Of a DNA stretch of 64,000 nt, positions 22,954-33,944 are shown piece after piece. Both the position numbers and the translations under genes were made by a program. Location of the stretch: the NCBI GenBank assembly GCA_009801085.1, contig VNWV01000018.1, forward strand, positions 124,001-188,000, written 5' to 3'. Under the pieces are notes generated by a model. That model was given only the letters and a program-made list of their open reading frames with translations. It made no database searches and had not been told where the DNA came from. Source of the DNA: Lasiodiplodia sp. COLG20 (taxonomy: Eukaryota > Ascomycota > Dothideomycetes > Botryosphaeriales > Botryosphaeriaceae). The stretch's first letter is position 1, and every line of letters begins with the position of its first letter.

Positions 22954-24501
22954 TCAAGTGGCGGTTCGTATTTCATCTGCCGACGATCGTGACGGATCAG
23001 AACTAACCCGCAAGGCAGCCCTCTGCAGCGTATCCTCCCTCCCCAGCGCCACGCTCTCCTGCCGCGATCGCAGCCTCTCAACATGCACCGCTTGCGCCTT
23101 CATCTCGCCCAACCCAGCCATCGCCTCCTCGTCGACCTGTCCGCCCCTTCCCACTCCCCCCGCGCCACCGCTACCCGTCACCGCCGCGGCCGCCACCGTC
23201 GGCGCGGGCTGCTGCGGCCACTGCAACGAATTCATCTGCACCACGCCCGCACCCCCCGCAAAACTGCCCGCCCCCTCACCAACCCCCCAATCCGGCGCGA
23301 CCCACGAGACATCATCGCTCTCGCCAGGCAGGCTGAACTTGCTGCCGCCGCGGACGGCCGCGACCAGGCGGTTGAGGATGGCGAACTCGAGCTTGAGCTT
23401 GATGCTGTACACGAACGGCTTGTACGTCGTCTGCACGCGGTAGAAATTCGCAAACTGCGTGCCCAGCAGCGTCGCGTCCAGCGCGACGACGACGATGTTG
23501 ACGTAGATCAGGTGCCGCCGGATGCTGCGGAGGGTGTTGCGGTCGCCGACGCCGCCGGTGGAGGTGAAGGGGGTGCCGATTGAGGCGGTGGTCGTGGTCG
23601 TGGTGGTTGTCCCGGTGGAGGATTGCTGGGATTGGAGGGCGGTGGCGGGGGTGCGGGGGGTGGGTGCGGCGCCGGAGGGTGGTGCGGCGGTTGGGATTTC
23701 CGGGATGGGCTTGAGGATTTTGGTGCAGGCTTCGTAGATGTAGATGCCTGAGATGATGATTTCTTGGATCGAGAAGGCGGTGACTTGGATCTTTTCGTAG
23801 TCCATGTAGATGCCGGCGCGGAATTGGCTCGTCTCGGCGAGGAAGATGAGGATGCACGGCGGGATGTGGAAGCAGAAGGCGTCGACGATGATCATGCCCA
23901 GCACGAAGCGGAGCTTCCTGTTGCGCTCGTCCCGGATGACGAGGTGCAGGCGCGAGTATAGGGCCAGCGACTGGCAGCTGACCATGGGTACCCACCCGGT
24001 GACGATGAGCGCCAGTCCAATCCAGCGCGTGCTGTCGAGCGTGATGAAGTATTTTATGATGAAGCCGATGACGTAAAGGAAGATGCCGAAGGTTGCGAGA
24101 ACGATGGACCAAAAGTACAGGCCGGAGCGCCGGCGGAAGGTGAAGTACACTTTGATCAGGATGTCGACACCGTTGAATGTGGCGACGGAGAGGAAGCCCA
24201 TCATGACCAGCGAGATGCCATAAGGTGGCCGAGTTCTACTCATGTCGTAGAACTCCCCTTTGTCCTCCTCCTGCATCATGTGGATGTCCATGATGAGCGG
24301 TCGGGGGACGTTCGGCGGTTGGGGGTGCTCGACAACAGGGTGTTGAGCGTCTGTGGAGAAATTCGGCTGCATTAGAGCATGCATGATAGTCTTATGGATT
24401 GGTTGGCTGGCCACCAGGGGGCCGGTTACATTAGTCCTCGGTCTCGACTGGGGTAATTCGACTTCTTCGCCGCCGGACTCGGGGTCATTGGGATGCGCCA
24501 A
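22954..24501 (-). CDS. Seven-pass-like integral membrane protein, DUF7703 type
   Basis: One exon, 515 residues. About 95 hydrophilic residues precede a run of hydrophobic segments: PYGISLVMMGFLSVATF, LYFWSIVLATFGIFLYVIGFIIKYF, WIGLALIVTGWVPMVS, RFVLGMIIVDAFCFHIPPCILIF, VTAFSIQEIIISGIYIY and LIYVNIVVVALDATLLGTQF. Between segments six and seven lies a Pro/Thr-rich loop with an eight-threonine run. The tail is Gly/Ala-rich and ends with a short charged helix. The FNGVD/GLYFWS/MDYEK pattern resembles a widespread fungal membrane family annotated as DUF7703, whose function is unknown. A receptor-like role is conceivable from topology but unsupported. The Gly/Thr-rich loop and tail have high codon GC. 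Confidence 0.8.
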   Translation of the reverse strand: MAHPNDPESGGEEVELPQSRPRTNVTGPLVASQPIHKTIMHALMQPNFSTDAQHPVVEHPQPPNVPRPLIMDIHMMQEEDKGEFYDMSRTRPPYGISLVMMGFLSVATFNGVDILIKVYFTFRRRSGLYFWSIVLATFGIFLYVIGFIIKYFITLDSTRWIGLALIVTGWVPMVSCQSLALYSRLHLVIRDERNRKLRFVLGMIIVDAFCFHIPPCILIFLAETSQFRAGIYMDYEKIQVTAFSIQEIIISGIYIYEACTKILKPIPEIPTAAPPSGAAPTPRTPATALQSQQSSTGTTTTTTTTASIGTPFTSTGGVGDRNTLRSIRRHLIYVNIVVVALDATLLGTQFANFYRVQTTYKPFVYSIKLKLEFAILNRLVAAVRGGSKFSLPGESDDVSWVAPDWGVGEGAGSFAGGAGVVQMNSLQWPQQPAPTVAAAAVTGSGGAGGVGRGGQVDEEAMAGLGEMKAQAVHVERLRSRQESVALGREDTLQRAALRVSSDPSRSSADEIRTAT

Positions 24502-25682
24502 TCAAGTGGCGGACGGGTGCATTCGCCGAAGGCTGCGGCTGGGAGGCGTGGAGCCGAAATGGCGGCTGGCAGAGAGGTGGAAATAAGAGAGACGATCATC
24601 TTGCAGTCATGGCATGTCTAGGGCGAGCTAAATGCCGAGGGCAGGCGTAGCGATTCAAGAGATTTATGTATCTCGATGATCTCGCTACGAGCAGCCGATA
24701 ACGATTGGAGATGGTGAAGTCTACCGGGGCATTACGTGGGGTTCAGGCCAAAGCGGTGAGCATGCAGCAGGTTGGAGCGGCAGGATGCAGCTCCGACGGT
24801 ACGTAAAGGCTCGCCATCGACAGCGGTTCGCGCTAGCCGAGCCCCGCACCTGTTGGTACTTTCTTCCCAGATCGCTAACCCAGGCTCTTTTGCAAATTGT
24901 TTTAGCTCCCGCTCTTCGCGCGAGTCACCGCTCAAAACTCCGTCCAAGCTCTTCCCGTTTGCTCTTTCCAGGATAGCGTCGGCCAGCTATCCGGACGCTT
25001 CGAGCGTGCTGTTGCCATCTCTCTCACATGCGAAGTAAGCAGCGATCTTCACGAATATAGCTCCCATGTGGGCAATGCATCATCATGCGTGCCACGCGCG
25101 CTCCAAAGAAACTTCGAAACGACCTCCGCACCTCCACGTTTTGGTCCTAGTTGGAAAAAGCAATATTAAGCCATCGATCCTGATTGCTTCCAACAACCTC
25201 CACTGACGCCATCACATTGCCTCACCGGTCCCTCACACACGTGGGGTACCTACACGTCAGGTACCAGGGGTCGATCACTTACTCCAACCGGATCCAAGCT
25301 TTCGCGACGGAGAATAAGTCCACTGGAGCACCACACTTGAAAGGATCTCGATCAACACCAGCGGAGCTGCGCGGTCCGTTGGCGCCGAACTACTTGTGTT
25401 CTCGAACCCCTCGTGTAGGGGTCCCGTCTCGTCGCGCACATTTTACGGTCCGATAGCCAGCCATCCACTGCCCCTTGGGTCCTAAACAAAACCCGCCAGT
25501 GCCCTCCGTCGCAGTACACTCGTTGTTTCCCTGTTTCCAGAAACACCTCAGCCGAAGGATTTGCGCCCCATGATGCGGCCATCCCTGCATCTTAAGCTCC
25601 GCGACCCCGCCTCAGAGCGCCACTCGACGACCTTTGGCTTGCGCTAGCTGCTTGAGGAAATTACCCTGGTGGAGTCGAAATA
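24502..25682. other. Intergenic with promoter of the minus-strand membrane protein
   Basis: No gene is supported. It holds a GGTACC-containing inverted repeat at about 25244-25263 (ggtacctacacgtcaggtacc). The left end of a MITE follows at 25683. Confidence 0.5.
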
Positions 25683-25908
25683 CAGTCCCCTCTCGCAGCC
25701 GATGGCTGGCGTGGATTTTTTTTGGTCATGTCATGGGTAATTGAAGCTATCGTCGGGACATATATGTAGAATTTTTAATTCGACATTCTCGTCCGGACGA
25801 TAGCTTCAAATACCCACACATGTTATTTTCCTTCTAAGGCAAAGTTGGGCATAGTTACGCTATGTTCTGCTACTCTTCGCGCTAGCCATCGGCTGCAGCA
25901 CCCCTCTG
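25683..25908 (+). mobile_element. MITE copy 1 (Tc1/mariner-like, non-autonomous)
   Basis: A 226-bp element bounded by TA on both sides (25681-25682 and 25909-25910), the target duplication of Tc1/mariner transposons. Ends start CAG and end CTG. Subterminal inverted repeats are strong: CAGCCGATGGCTGGCG near the left end matches the reverse complement of CGCTAGCCATCGGCTG near the right end at 15 of 16 positions. A second, internal inverted repeat (TTGAAGCTATCGTC against GACGATAGCTTCAA) surrounds an AT-rich centre. There is no coding capacity. A second copy lies inverted at 29849-30083. Confidence 0.82.
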
Positions 25909-25910
25909 TA

Positions 25911-26398
25911 CCTCTGGGATCTGGAACTTGCGGCCCCTCAACTGCGACGAGCTGAGCCCGGACCCTGACTTTGGGGGCTGATGGAGCCTTGCGACACCAT
26001 GAGCGACAACAGATTTCCCAAAATATCTAACGAGGCTATGGCGGAAGGCCTTACATCTCACGGAAGCACCCAGACAACATGTATCTGGTCGATCATGCGG
26101 CAACAGTGTGTGAAGCTTGTAAGTTAATTGGCTCATCTTTGGCCTGCCTGCAAAATGCTAGGAAGAGGCGCAACAGCGTAACACCAGAGGGATACTGTCT
26201 TCGGTGAGACCGAGTCACGTCATCGTTACACATGTGTGCAAGGCTATCAGCTATGCTCTTTACAAATAGCCCTTGAAGCCTGTGGGAATCGAACGGCCCT
26301 TTACTTCTTCATTATTTAATTTTTGAGATAAAATTAGTTTTGCAAAACATCTATGAAGCAGTCCTCATTCCCTACGCGTTGCAGCAACAACTACGACT
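25911..26398. other. Flank between MITE copy 1 and the membrane-protein gene
   Basis: About 490 nt with no gene. It is presumed to be promoter DNA of the three-exon membrane protein. AT-rich around 26315-26345. Confidence 0.5.
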
Positions 26399-29089
26399 AT
26401 GCCATCGAGACAAGACGAAGAACTAGACAGCACCGAGGGCCATGCAGGCGATCCAGAAACCACAGTCGGAGACCAGACCTCAGGAGCTCAACATGGTGGC
26501 CAAGCCGAGCAGCAAGAGCTGTTATCTTTACCGAACGTAACGCATCCTACCATTTTCCACCGCTTCGGCACCGAGCTGATCATAACCAACATCGCCGCTC
26601 TGGTTCTTCTTGTCATTTCGGTATGCGCACTGTTCTTTCTCTGGTTTGGCAGCCAGACGAATGAGGCCTGGCGGGGAGTCATGCTGCATGGATGGATTGG
26701 ACAAGCCATCACTCTATCCACGATTGCGATTCGGCTAGCTATCGCCACGCAAGCCCCAACAGCAGTCTCCATGCTGTCCGCTATCTCTCTTGAATCTTCT
26801 CACAAGTCTCCCCGTGGTGTGCTCCTATACCAGTCGGCCGCCGTATCTCTCATGCGTTACTCGAACACTGGACCCATTACGTCTCTTTGGCCGTTCTGGA
26901 AGGGCTTCAAGTTGAAGAGAAACTCCCTTGTACTCCTTCTCATTTTATCGTTGTCAATAACCTCACTGATCTCACAATTCACTTCCACACTACTTCTCTG
27001 GGACCTCGGGGCCAAAACCCTCCGTGGACATCCGATACGAAGTGACGTTGGCGCTGGATTTTCTCTCCCCGATTACATCGCTCAGTTGCCTCCAGCATAC
27101 TCCAAGTCGGAAAACTACTTTATATCGCTCCCTCAGGGCTTCAATAATTTTGCGGAGTGGTGCCAGAGGCCACGCTCAACTACGGGTTCGGTGGAAGATA
27201 CTGGCCCCTGCATTCGCGCGTTGTTGCCATCCGAGCTTGGCATTTCTAGCTTAAGCAGCTACCATGGACCTGCCCCGGTATTCGATGCGCGAGTGGTATG
27301 CATGCCGCCAGATAACATGAACATAAGCCTCAAGCCTGATTTGAGCCTCGATTTCTCTGGGCCGGTCTTACCCACAAGTATCCCCGACTCTTTGACTGAC
27401 GTACTGCGGACTCATGACAACTTAATGAATCCACGGTATGACTTAAACGATTCTGAACGGTATGAACCTATTATGATCGAGCTCAACAACCATACAGATT
27501 CTGCTTTGGTCGTTTTCGAGCTTATGCCAGTGGCTGGGGGTTTGATAAACCGGTTAGATCCAACGATCAATACCACGGTCGAGATTTTTCTCAACGTTAC
27601 AGATTGCCCCCCCTTCGGAACCTGGACAGATTGGTGCGCGAAGAGAGGTGTTGGAAATTCCTCATACAGAATCGAGTTGGGACACACTGTTCTATTCATG
27701 AACGTCAGTGGCGTGCAAGAACTCCTTCATTCAGCGAACGATTCTCATTTCGACACAATACTACGTAATGACAGCCCATGGATGAACATTGCATCCGCCC
27801 AAAATTCCAACACTTCATTGAGGGCATCTTTGTGTTTTGACGCATCGTAGGTATCACTTAAAACGAAGGTTGCATACTTTACTGACAGCGGCTAGCTACT
27901 TCGCCGCTAGATCCGAGACTTATCGCATCTATCACCCTCAGATATTTCAAATCACAGCTGAAAGAGTCTCCATTGAGACTAACGGAAGAGCCACGGGACC
28001 AATATGGAACCCTACAGATACGAAATTCGATACTTCAGAACTTCGGCGCCAACTTGGTGCAACACGTGACGAGCAATCAGATAGGGGTGTTCTCGAGCTT
28101 GACATAAGCAACATTGAAAGTGCATTGGAAAACCAAAAGTCTCAATGGGATCCCCAGCGTGTGGCACACTTTGGGGGTTGGAGTAAGTAAATAACTGTTC
28201 TCAAACACGCCGTCAAGGTTAACGAATGCCAATTTTAGATGGAAAAAAAGTATCCATCTTCGCCAACACCTCATGGCCGACCTCTTTGGATATTTCTAAT
28301 TTTGACAATTCCCAATACTTTCTTGACAACTCCCAATACTTCTCAGATATCCCTTCTGACTTTCTGGGCCCCTGTGCCTTCGCAAACGAGGACACACGTG
28401 GGGAGGAAATCATCGGGCTAGGTTGGGACCCCAACATGTACCTACACCCTTACTGGAGGGATCTCATCAGCGATGTCCTCGCCGAAACTGACAGTCCTAC
28501 TCTGGCGTGGCAAGCCTTTAGGACCTCGATGATGAGCACCGCCTACTACGACTGGCAGCCAAGGTCGTACTACTTCGAACCAGCTATGATCACATCTATT
28601 GTTTCCCGGCAGATACCCGTCGGCAGAAAAGGGCTCTGGATCGTCCTAACCAATATCGCCTTGCACCTCGTCTTGGTTTCAGTAACATTCGTTTGGTTCG
28701 TCCTCGCTACTCGGTACAGCTTACTCAACAACCCATGGCAAGCTGTATCGCAGCTCAAGGCCCCGGAAACGGAGAAATTACTCGACGAAGCTACAATGAC
28801 GAGTGAAAAGGACGTTCAGGGTGTGATCCGTGTGTCGGGCATGGAGAGAGTGAGGTTCGCGGTTCGTAGGAGGCCGGAGAGCGGTCGGGTCTGTTTGTCA
28901 CCATTGCAAGATTTCGAGACTGAAAGCGTGAAGGCTGAAGCGCCACCTATGCGGGCTGATTTGGGAGAAACTATTCCACTCAAATATCGGAGGAGCGGCT
29001 CACATGAGGCAGCCGTGCAGAACGATGGGGATGAGAGCCTCTCGCCCCTTCGTCCTTCACAACGCACGCATACTATGGCAACTATCTAG
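26399..29089 (+). CDS. Membrane protein with large glycosylated ectodomain, 861 residues
   Basis: Exons 26399-27846, 27896-28182 and 28239-29089 join in frame. The first donor is gtaggt, chosen because using the next GT would leave a TAG stop. The N-terminal cytosolic region (about 55 residues, acidic and Gln-rich) is followed by TM segments near residues 58-82, 95-115 and 174-200. A 500-residue ectodomain with at least nine N-x-S/T sequons and scattered cysteines comes next, then a final TM at about 709-735 and a charged C-terminal tail. This topology is shared by several fungal families of unknown function expanded in Pezizomycotina. I do not recognise the specific domain. The gene is bracketed by two inverted MITE copies, probably by coincidence. 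Confidence 0.78.
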
Positions 29090-29848
29090 GCGCAGCGTGG
29101 TTGATGATACCGGATCACGCAGCTCAGTTTGAATAAAGATATTCATCATTTGCAATGATCAGTGCAGTTGAGTAATAATTGAAGAGACAGAAGGTGTTAC
29201 GGCATTACTTATTCAGAGATCTTATGACCTGCCGCGAACTATTCATGTAGCATGTGCGAATGCGTGGAGAGCACAATGACCTTCATTTTCCATGCTCATG
29301 CGGATACTTGAGCTGCTGTACATTATGTCTGTTATCAGACACATGAGTTGTGACGTACGACGTCACAGCACAAGGCCAGAAGACTAGCCATGCTGCACGT
29401 ATTAAAGGACGGCTAAACGCTAGCGAAACGGTAAGCCATAGTTTGTGTCTTGATCCGAACGTATTCACAAACATGACTTCGTGTATCAAGCCCACTTTTT
29501 CCTCTACAAACTTTTTGTCGCTCTTGCTGTTCAGCCAAGCCATGTAGAGTAGTGGCATGGTGCTTTGTGTACATGCACATTCGCTGATTGTCATCATCAA
29601 TGAGCACCACTCCTAATCATACTGTTTGAATCAGGATGCTGGTCCTGATCAAGTTATGATGCTGCTGAAGGTATGCATATCATCACCTCCGTGAGGCAGG
29701 ATATAGATAGATGTAGCGGCAGAAGGAAGGAGGACTTAGAACAGAAAGTAAGCCAAAGACCGAATTTTGTGGACTTCTCGTAATCTTTCAGGACAATTAT
29801 CGGGCCATCAATGTTCTTTCATAAAAGACTTAGTCCTCAGCTCTCATA
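29090..29848. other. Intergenic, membrane protein to MITE copy 2
   Basis: No gene is supported in this 760-nt stretch. Short ORFs at 29283-29610 overlap on both strands with no recognisable content. Confidence 0.5.
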
Positions 29849-30083
29849 TAGAGGGGTGCTGCAGCCGATAGCTAGCGCGATGAATAGCAGGGCTCTAGAA
29901 CGTAGTGTAACTATGCCCCAGTTCTACCTTACAAAATTTAACATATCTAGGTAGTTGAAGCTATCGTCTGGACGAGAATGTCGAATTAAAATTTTTACAT
30001 ACCCGTCCGGACGATAGCTTCAACTACCCATGACAAGAGTAAAAAAAAAATCCACGCTAGCAATCGGCTCCGAGAGGGGACTG
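29849..30083 (-). mobile_element. MITE copy 2, inverted relative to copy 1
   Basis: A 235-bp element whose reverse complement aligns along its full length with 25683-25908, roughly four-fifths identical by eye. The left flank is TA (29847-29848); the right flank is CA where TA is expected, and the first base has changed from C to T, so the copy is old. It keeps the GGCTGCAG/CCGATNGCTAGCG subterminal repeats and the internal GAAGCTATCGTC hairpin. It has no coding capacity and must have been mobilised in trans. Confidence 0.82.
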
Positions 30084-30337
30084 CATTTAATCTCACCAGC
30101 CTGCATAAAATCCGAAGTTTTCCGCTCAATCCTGGTCAACAGACATGAAAACAATCCGCATCATAAGAGACGATATATGATTTGCTATACTGAAATATCT
30201 GTTAAGAAGTCACAATCCTTCCTTTAGCTGCTCACCCCATCGCCGTCACTTCTGTCTCGCAGAAATGACTCGCCCACACATCCACTCAAGAACGCTTTAC
30301 CAGCAAAGCTCACGTTATTCTTTTTACCCTGTCTCAC

Positions 30338-32203
30338 TCAATGGCCTCCGCCCTGCCCCTTCACCAGCTTCCCCGCCCTTTCCACCCACTCCCTCCCCAC
30401 AGCCCCCAAGCCACCAACCCCATCCACATTCCCGCCCATCTCCCGAACCAGCAACTTCCGCACAACCTCCAGCCTCTCATCAAGCTCTTGTCCTTGCAGC
30501 CCCCCAGCCTCCCCATCTTCTTCTCCTTCCTTGCGCCTCCTCCTCCTCCCAACAATCCCCGCATTCCTCGTCGACGGAATCCGCAACATCTCCTTCTCCG
30601 GCACGAATCCGACGTCCGCCGCCAGCCGCGACACCCAATCGCACAGCGTCGCATACGCCGAGGGCTGCTGGTTCTTGCCGCTTTTCTTGTTGTCGCCGAG
30701 CGAACCGGTCTTGCCGCCCTTGCCCCCTTCCTTCTCCTCCCCCTCCTCTTTCTTGTTGTTCGCAGCAACATTCGTTTTCTGGACAGGCGCGCGGAACTTG
30801 GCGCCGGCGAAGTTGTGGCTGCAGCAGGGTATGGCGATGAAGGGCGAGCGGGAGAGGTAGGCGAGCAGCGGCGTCCACGGCGTGAGCTCGTCGGCGTGGT
30901 TGGAGATGATGAAGGTGCCGGGGGTGAAGATGCCGTTGTGGAATTTGTCGGCGGGTGCGTTGGCAACGCTGCTGTTGTCGTCGATTTTGAGGTTGGTGAG
31001 GAGGGCGGCGTTGGCGTCGTCGGTTGGGGTAGTGGTGGTGGAGGCGCGGACGAAGGGCTCGGGGACCAGGACCATCTCCTTTAGGTTCTGCTGGACGGCC
31101 GGCGGGAACGTGTCCCACGTCTTGCGGCGGCGCGCGTCGAAGCCCCAGCCTGGATAGCCCTCGCTGCGCAGGACGTAGACGAGCAGGCCGTTGCCGCAGC
31201 CGATGTCGACGAAGCCTGGGAACGGTGGCTTGTCCTTCTCTTCTTTCTCTTTTCCGTCTCCCGCATGCACACCCTCGTCATTTACCCCACAAGTATCCCC
31301 GTCGCCGACAACAGGCGCTGCATACATGTCCTTCCACAACTCCAGCAAAAACGCCGCAATGCCCAGGTCCTCAAAGACGTGCTTGCCCGGCGGTGTCTGC
31401 TCGACCCAGCCCGCGATCAGATCCTTCGCATACGTGGTCTTCAGGCGGGTGTACGTGTCCTGGAAGCGGGCCTGCGGGATGAGCTGGTCGTGGTGCACGC
31501 GCTTGGTGTAGCCGGCCTTCTGGCCCAGACTGTGCTTGTTGATGAGGGTGAGCAGGCTGAGCGCGGTGCGGGTGAGGCGGTTATCGAGGGGGTGGGTGGG
31601 GAAGAGGCGGTAGTGGATGGAGAATTGGCCGAGCGGGGAGGGGGAGGAGGAGGAGGAAGAGGCGTCCGGGGTTGGGGATGGCCAGGTGTGGAGGAAGGCG
31701 AGGGCGGCGACGGTGGGGTGGTAGAAGGGGACGTCGGATGCGGATTCGGCGTGGGGGATGTAGATTACGAGGTTGCTGGCAGAGCCTGAGGCGTCTTTCT
31801 TTTGGAAGATGTGGCAGGTTTGGACCAGAGGGTTATCGCGCTGCGGGTTGCGTGGGATCATGCGCCGCACGATCGTCTGCTCTAACTCGTAGCCCGGTAC
31901 GTGGCATAACCGTGGTTGGTAGTCGGCTTTGATGTGCTTTACGAACTTTCCTTCCGGGTCGTTGAAGCTATCGTAAAAGATTTCGGCGCGAAAAAGATAG
32001 GTGGATGCTATCTCCGGGTGGCGGATGAGGTTGAGCATAACGCGCTGATAGTATTCCGGCTCGAAAGCACATGGTGTTTCGAACATGGGAGTCCATATCT
32101 CATCCGGAAGAGAAAAACTGGCGGGCTCCTGGGTTATATCGCGTGGTTGGAAAGCCTTCTTCCCATTCTCAATCATGGTAGCGTCGACCTGCGTTTCTGA
32201 CAT
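30338..32203 (-). CDS. TRM44: tRNA (uracil-2'-O-)-methyltransferase Trm44
   Basis: One exon, 621 residues. The enzyme forms 2'-O-methyluridine at position 44 of tRNA-Ser. Family signatures: FVDIGCGNGLLVY (SAM motif I, about residues 331-343) followed by GYPGWGFDARRRKTWD, then FIISNHADELTPW and IPCCSHNFAGAKF. The N-terminal third contains FRAEIFYDSF and RRMIPRNPQRD, also typical. Low-complexity insertions interrupt it: a serine run near residue 185-190, a Gly/Lys/Glu segment just before motif I, and a KKEEGEEKEGGKGG segment after the CCSHNF motif. The C-terminus is basic, with RRRRRKEGEE. It is divergently transcribed from the F-box-like gene. Confidence 0.92.
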   Translation of the reverse strand: MSETQVDATMIENGKKAFQPRDITQEPASFSLPDEIWTPMFETPCAFEPEYYQRVMLNLIRHPEIASTYLFRAEIFYDSFNDPEGKFVKHIKADYQPRLCHVPGYELEQTIVRRMIPRNPQRDNPLVQTCHIFQKKDASGSASNLVIYIPHAESASDVPFYHPTVAALAFLHTWPSPTPDASSSSSSPSPLGQFSIHYRLFPTHPLDNRLTRTALSLLTLINKHSLGQKAGYTKRVHHDQLIPQARFQDTYTRLKTTYAKDLIAGWVEQTPPGKHVFEDLGIAAFLLELWKDMYAAPVVGDGDTCGVNDEGVHAGDGKEKEEKDKPPFPGFVDIGCGNGLLVYVLRSEGYPGWGFDARRRKTWDTFPPAVQQNLKEMVLVPEPFVRASTTTTPTDDANAALLTNLKIDDNSSVANAPADKFHNGIFTPGTFIISNHADELTPWTPLLAYLSRSPFIAIPCCSHNFAGAKFRAPVQKTNVAANNKKEEGEEKEGGKGGKTGSLGDNKKSGKNQQPSAYATLCDWVSRLAADVGFVPEKEMLRIPSTRNAGIVGRRRRRKEGEEDGEAGGLQGQELDERLEVVRKLLVREMGGNVDGVGGLGAVGREWVERAGKLVKGQGGGH

Positions 32204-32684
32204 ATTCCCAATGCTCTTTCAAAGTCGGGTTGGCTCTATGCCCTTAAAACATGCATAAATCCGGATCAGAAGTTATTGTACAGCTAGAGTTCCTGGTCGG
32301 CGGGTAAGCTGGGTAGGTATAGACGATGTCGAAGTGTGTAAGAGGTCAACGGCGCCGCGTCTTCGAGTTGGGAGGTGCCAAAGTCGTGGCCGAGGAAAAA
32401 CGGCGCACGCTTTGCAAGGAACAACTACTCAGATCTAACATGGCTCGGAACGTTCAGGCTGAAGTTCTCCAAATAATTATTTATTAATCTCGATTTTTGA
32501 TATGACAATATATTCGCCCGGTCGTGCAAAGCAGAGAAGCCAAAAAATGGGCGTCGGCAAACCTTCCCGTGCCGGCCCTCGAGCCAAAAATTTCGGCGGC
32601 TCAAAAGTCCGCGCTTAACCCCGGCTTTCTCCTCTCAACAACCACAGTCGCGAACACCGAGACATCCTCACTCCGCTCGCCGCC
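32204..32684. other. Divergent promoter region, Trm44 / F-box-like gene
   Basis: 480 nt between two divergently oriented starts, so it must hold both promoters. AT-rich at 32470-32515. No clear TATA box or other element is identified. Confidence 0.6.
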
Positions 32685-33944
32685 ATGGAGCTCACCCTGG
32701 TGCGCACTCGAGGCAAGCGAAAAAAGCGGCCGAAGCAGGCCGCCGACTTACCCGCAGGCAAAAAGCGACGCCCAGGCAGACCACGCACCCGCGAGTTGTC
32801 GCCGCTTCGCGCTTGGAAACCGAAGTACCTCGAGCTGCAGCAACAATGGCACCCCGGCAGAAAAATACTACCCCCAGGCGAAGATCTGCCCATCCGGTCG
32901 ATCACGAAGTGGGACTTACCGCTACCCTGGCCAGAGGAGCTCCCCGGTTCGCACTCGCAGTCGCAGACGCAGACGGATACACAAATGTCGACGCTGCCTG
33001 ACGGCACTCAGACATCCTTGATAAAGAAGAAGAAGCGACGGTCCTCGTATATGAGGAAGCTGTCGCCTTTGGAACGCTTACCGGCCGAAGTGCTGCAGCA
33101 GATTTTCCTTAACAGCATGAACATGAACCTTCCCGTCGCAAGCATCGAGCTGCTTCACAAGCTGAACAGCGACCACATCAAACTCGAATTTTCGTTTCGC
33201 ACGCTTTACTGGCCGGATGATGAGGAACGGACGGAAAACATGGATCTCCCGGACATGCAGGGCAAGCTGCTCTCGCTGCGCTTTTTCGACTGGGACTTCT
33301 ACAAGAAATACGCCGCAAAGGCATGTGAGAGGTTTGGCGCGTGGCCGTGGTTGCAGGAACAGGATCCTCACGCCACGTTGGAAGCGCTCCTCCTACGACG
33401 TGAAGCTGATTACGATGTGTTGGACCGCTTCAACCTCGGATGTGAGCATGCTGAGGAGATTCCCCCCTTCCTGAGGTTGCATGAGTATACACCACTGCCA
33501 GCGAAGCTCCTCAAGGGTCCGTGGTACTACGGAAAGCACATGATGCTTCGTTTCTTCTTTATCCAGAACCTTGGAATCGATCACGATAACTCGACTACAT
33601 CCGAGACGCTTATCGAGGGCCTCATGGCCATCGCCAAGGAAAAAGAGTCGGATCACATCGAAATCGCCAAGTGGCTCATTTGTATTGCCATTGCTTCGGA
33701 CGTCCAACTGCCTCAGAAGCTGCTCCGGCGTGCTGTCATTGATGGTGGCTGTGATGAAGACCTAGTGGAGAGCATGCTTACCTGGAGCTTGCACAGCGAA
33801 ATCGAGTACTTTGATCCCATGTTGTGGAATTGGGCTGAGCGGGCGCCTGAAAAGCAAAAGGGACGCTGGTTGATGAGTCAACTGAGAACAACTGCAACTG
33901 CCAAGGAGGAGCTTGATGCTGAAGAACATGCCGAGCAAGAATAG
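32685..33944 (+). CDS. AT-hook and F-box-like protein, 419 residues
   Basis: One exon. The first 36 residues are strongly basic and contain KKRRPGRPRTR (about 26-36), an AT-hook-like minor-groove binding motif. A second basic patch (KKKKRRSS) precedes LERLPAEVLQQIF at about residue 128, a clear F-box-like start of the kind that recruits Skp1. The remaining 280 residues are helical and Trp/Leu-rich, and include LRFFDWDFYKKYA and WLICIAIASDVQLPQKLLRRAVIDGGC. The C-terminus is acidic. Many fungal F-box-like proteins share this layout, but the AT-hook with an F-box-like domain suggests a nuclear, chromatin-associated substrate adaptor; that is inference. Confidence 0.75.
   Translation: MELTLVRTRGKRKKRPKQAADLPAGKKRRPGRPRTRELSPLRAWKPKYLELQQQWHPGRKILPPGEDLPIRSITKWDLPLPWPEELPGSHSQSQTQTDTQMSTLPDGTQTSLIKKKKRRSSYMRKLSPLERLPAEVLQQIFLNSMNMNLPVASIELLHKLNSDHIKLEFSFRTLYWPDDEERTENMDLPDMQGKLLSLRFFDWDFYKKYAAKACERFGAWPWLQEQDPHATLEALLLRREADYDVLDRFNLGCEHAEEIPPFLRLHEYTPLPAKLLKGPWYYGKHMMLRFFFIQNLGIDHDNSTTSETLIEGLMAIAKEKESDHIEIAKWLICIAIASDVQLPQKLLRRAVIDGGCDEDLVESMLTWSLHSEIEYFDPMLWNWAERAPEKQKGRWLMSQLRTTATAKEELDAEEHAEQE

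Noticed and set aside
26281..26300. GTTCGATTCCC on the minus strand, another T-arm-like string
   Set aside because: The T stem fails at its second pair and there is no cloverleaf around it.
31965..31985. GTTGAAGCTATCG, similar to the internal MITE sequence
   Set aside because: It lies in the Trm44 coding region and matches only about 13 bases; no TIR or flanks are present.
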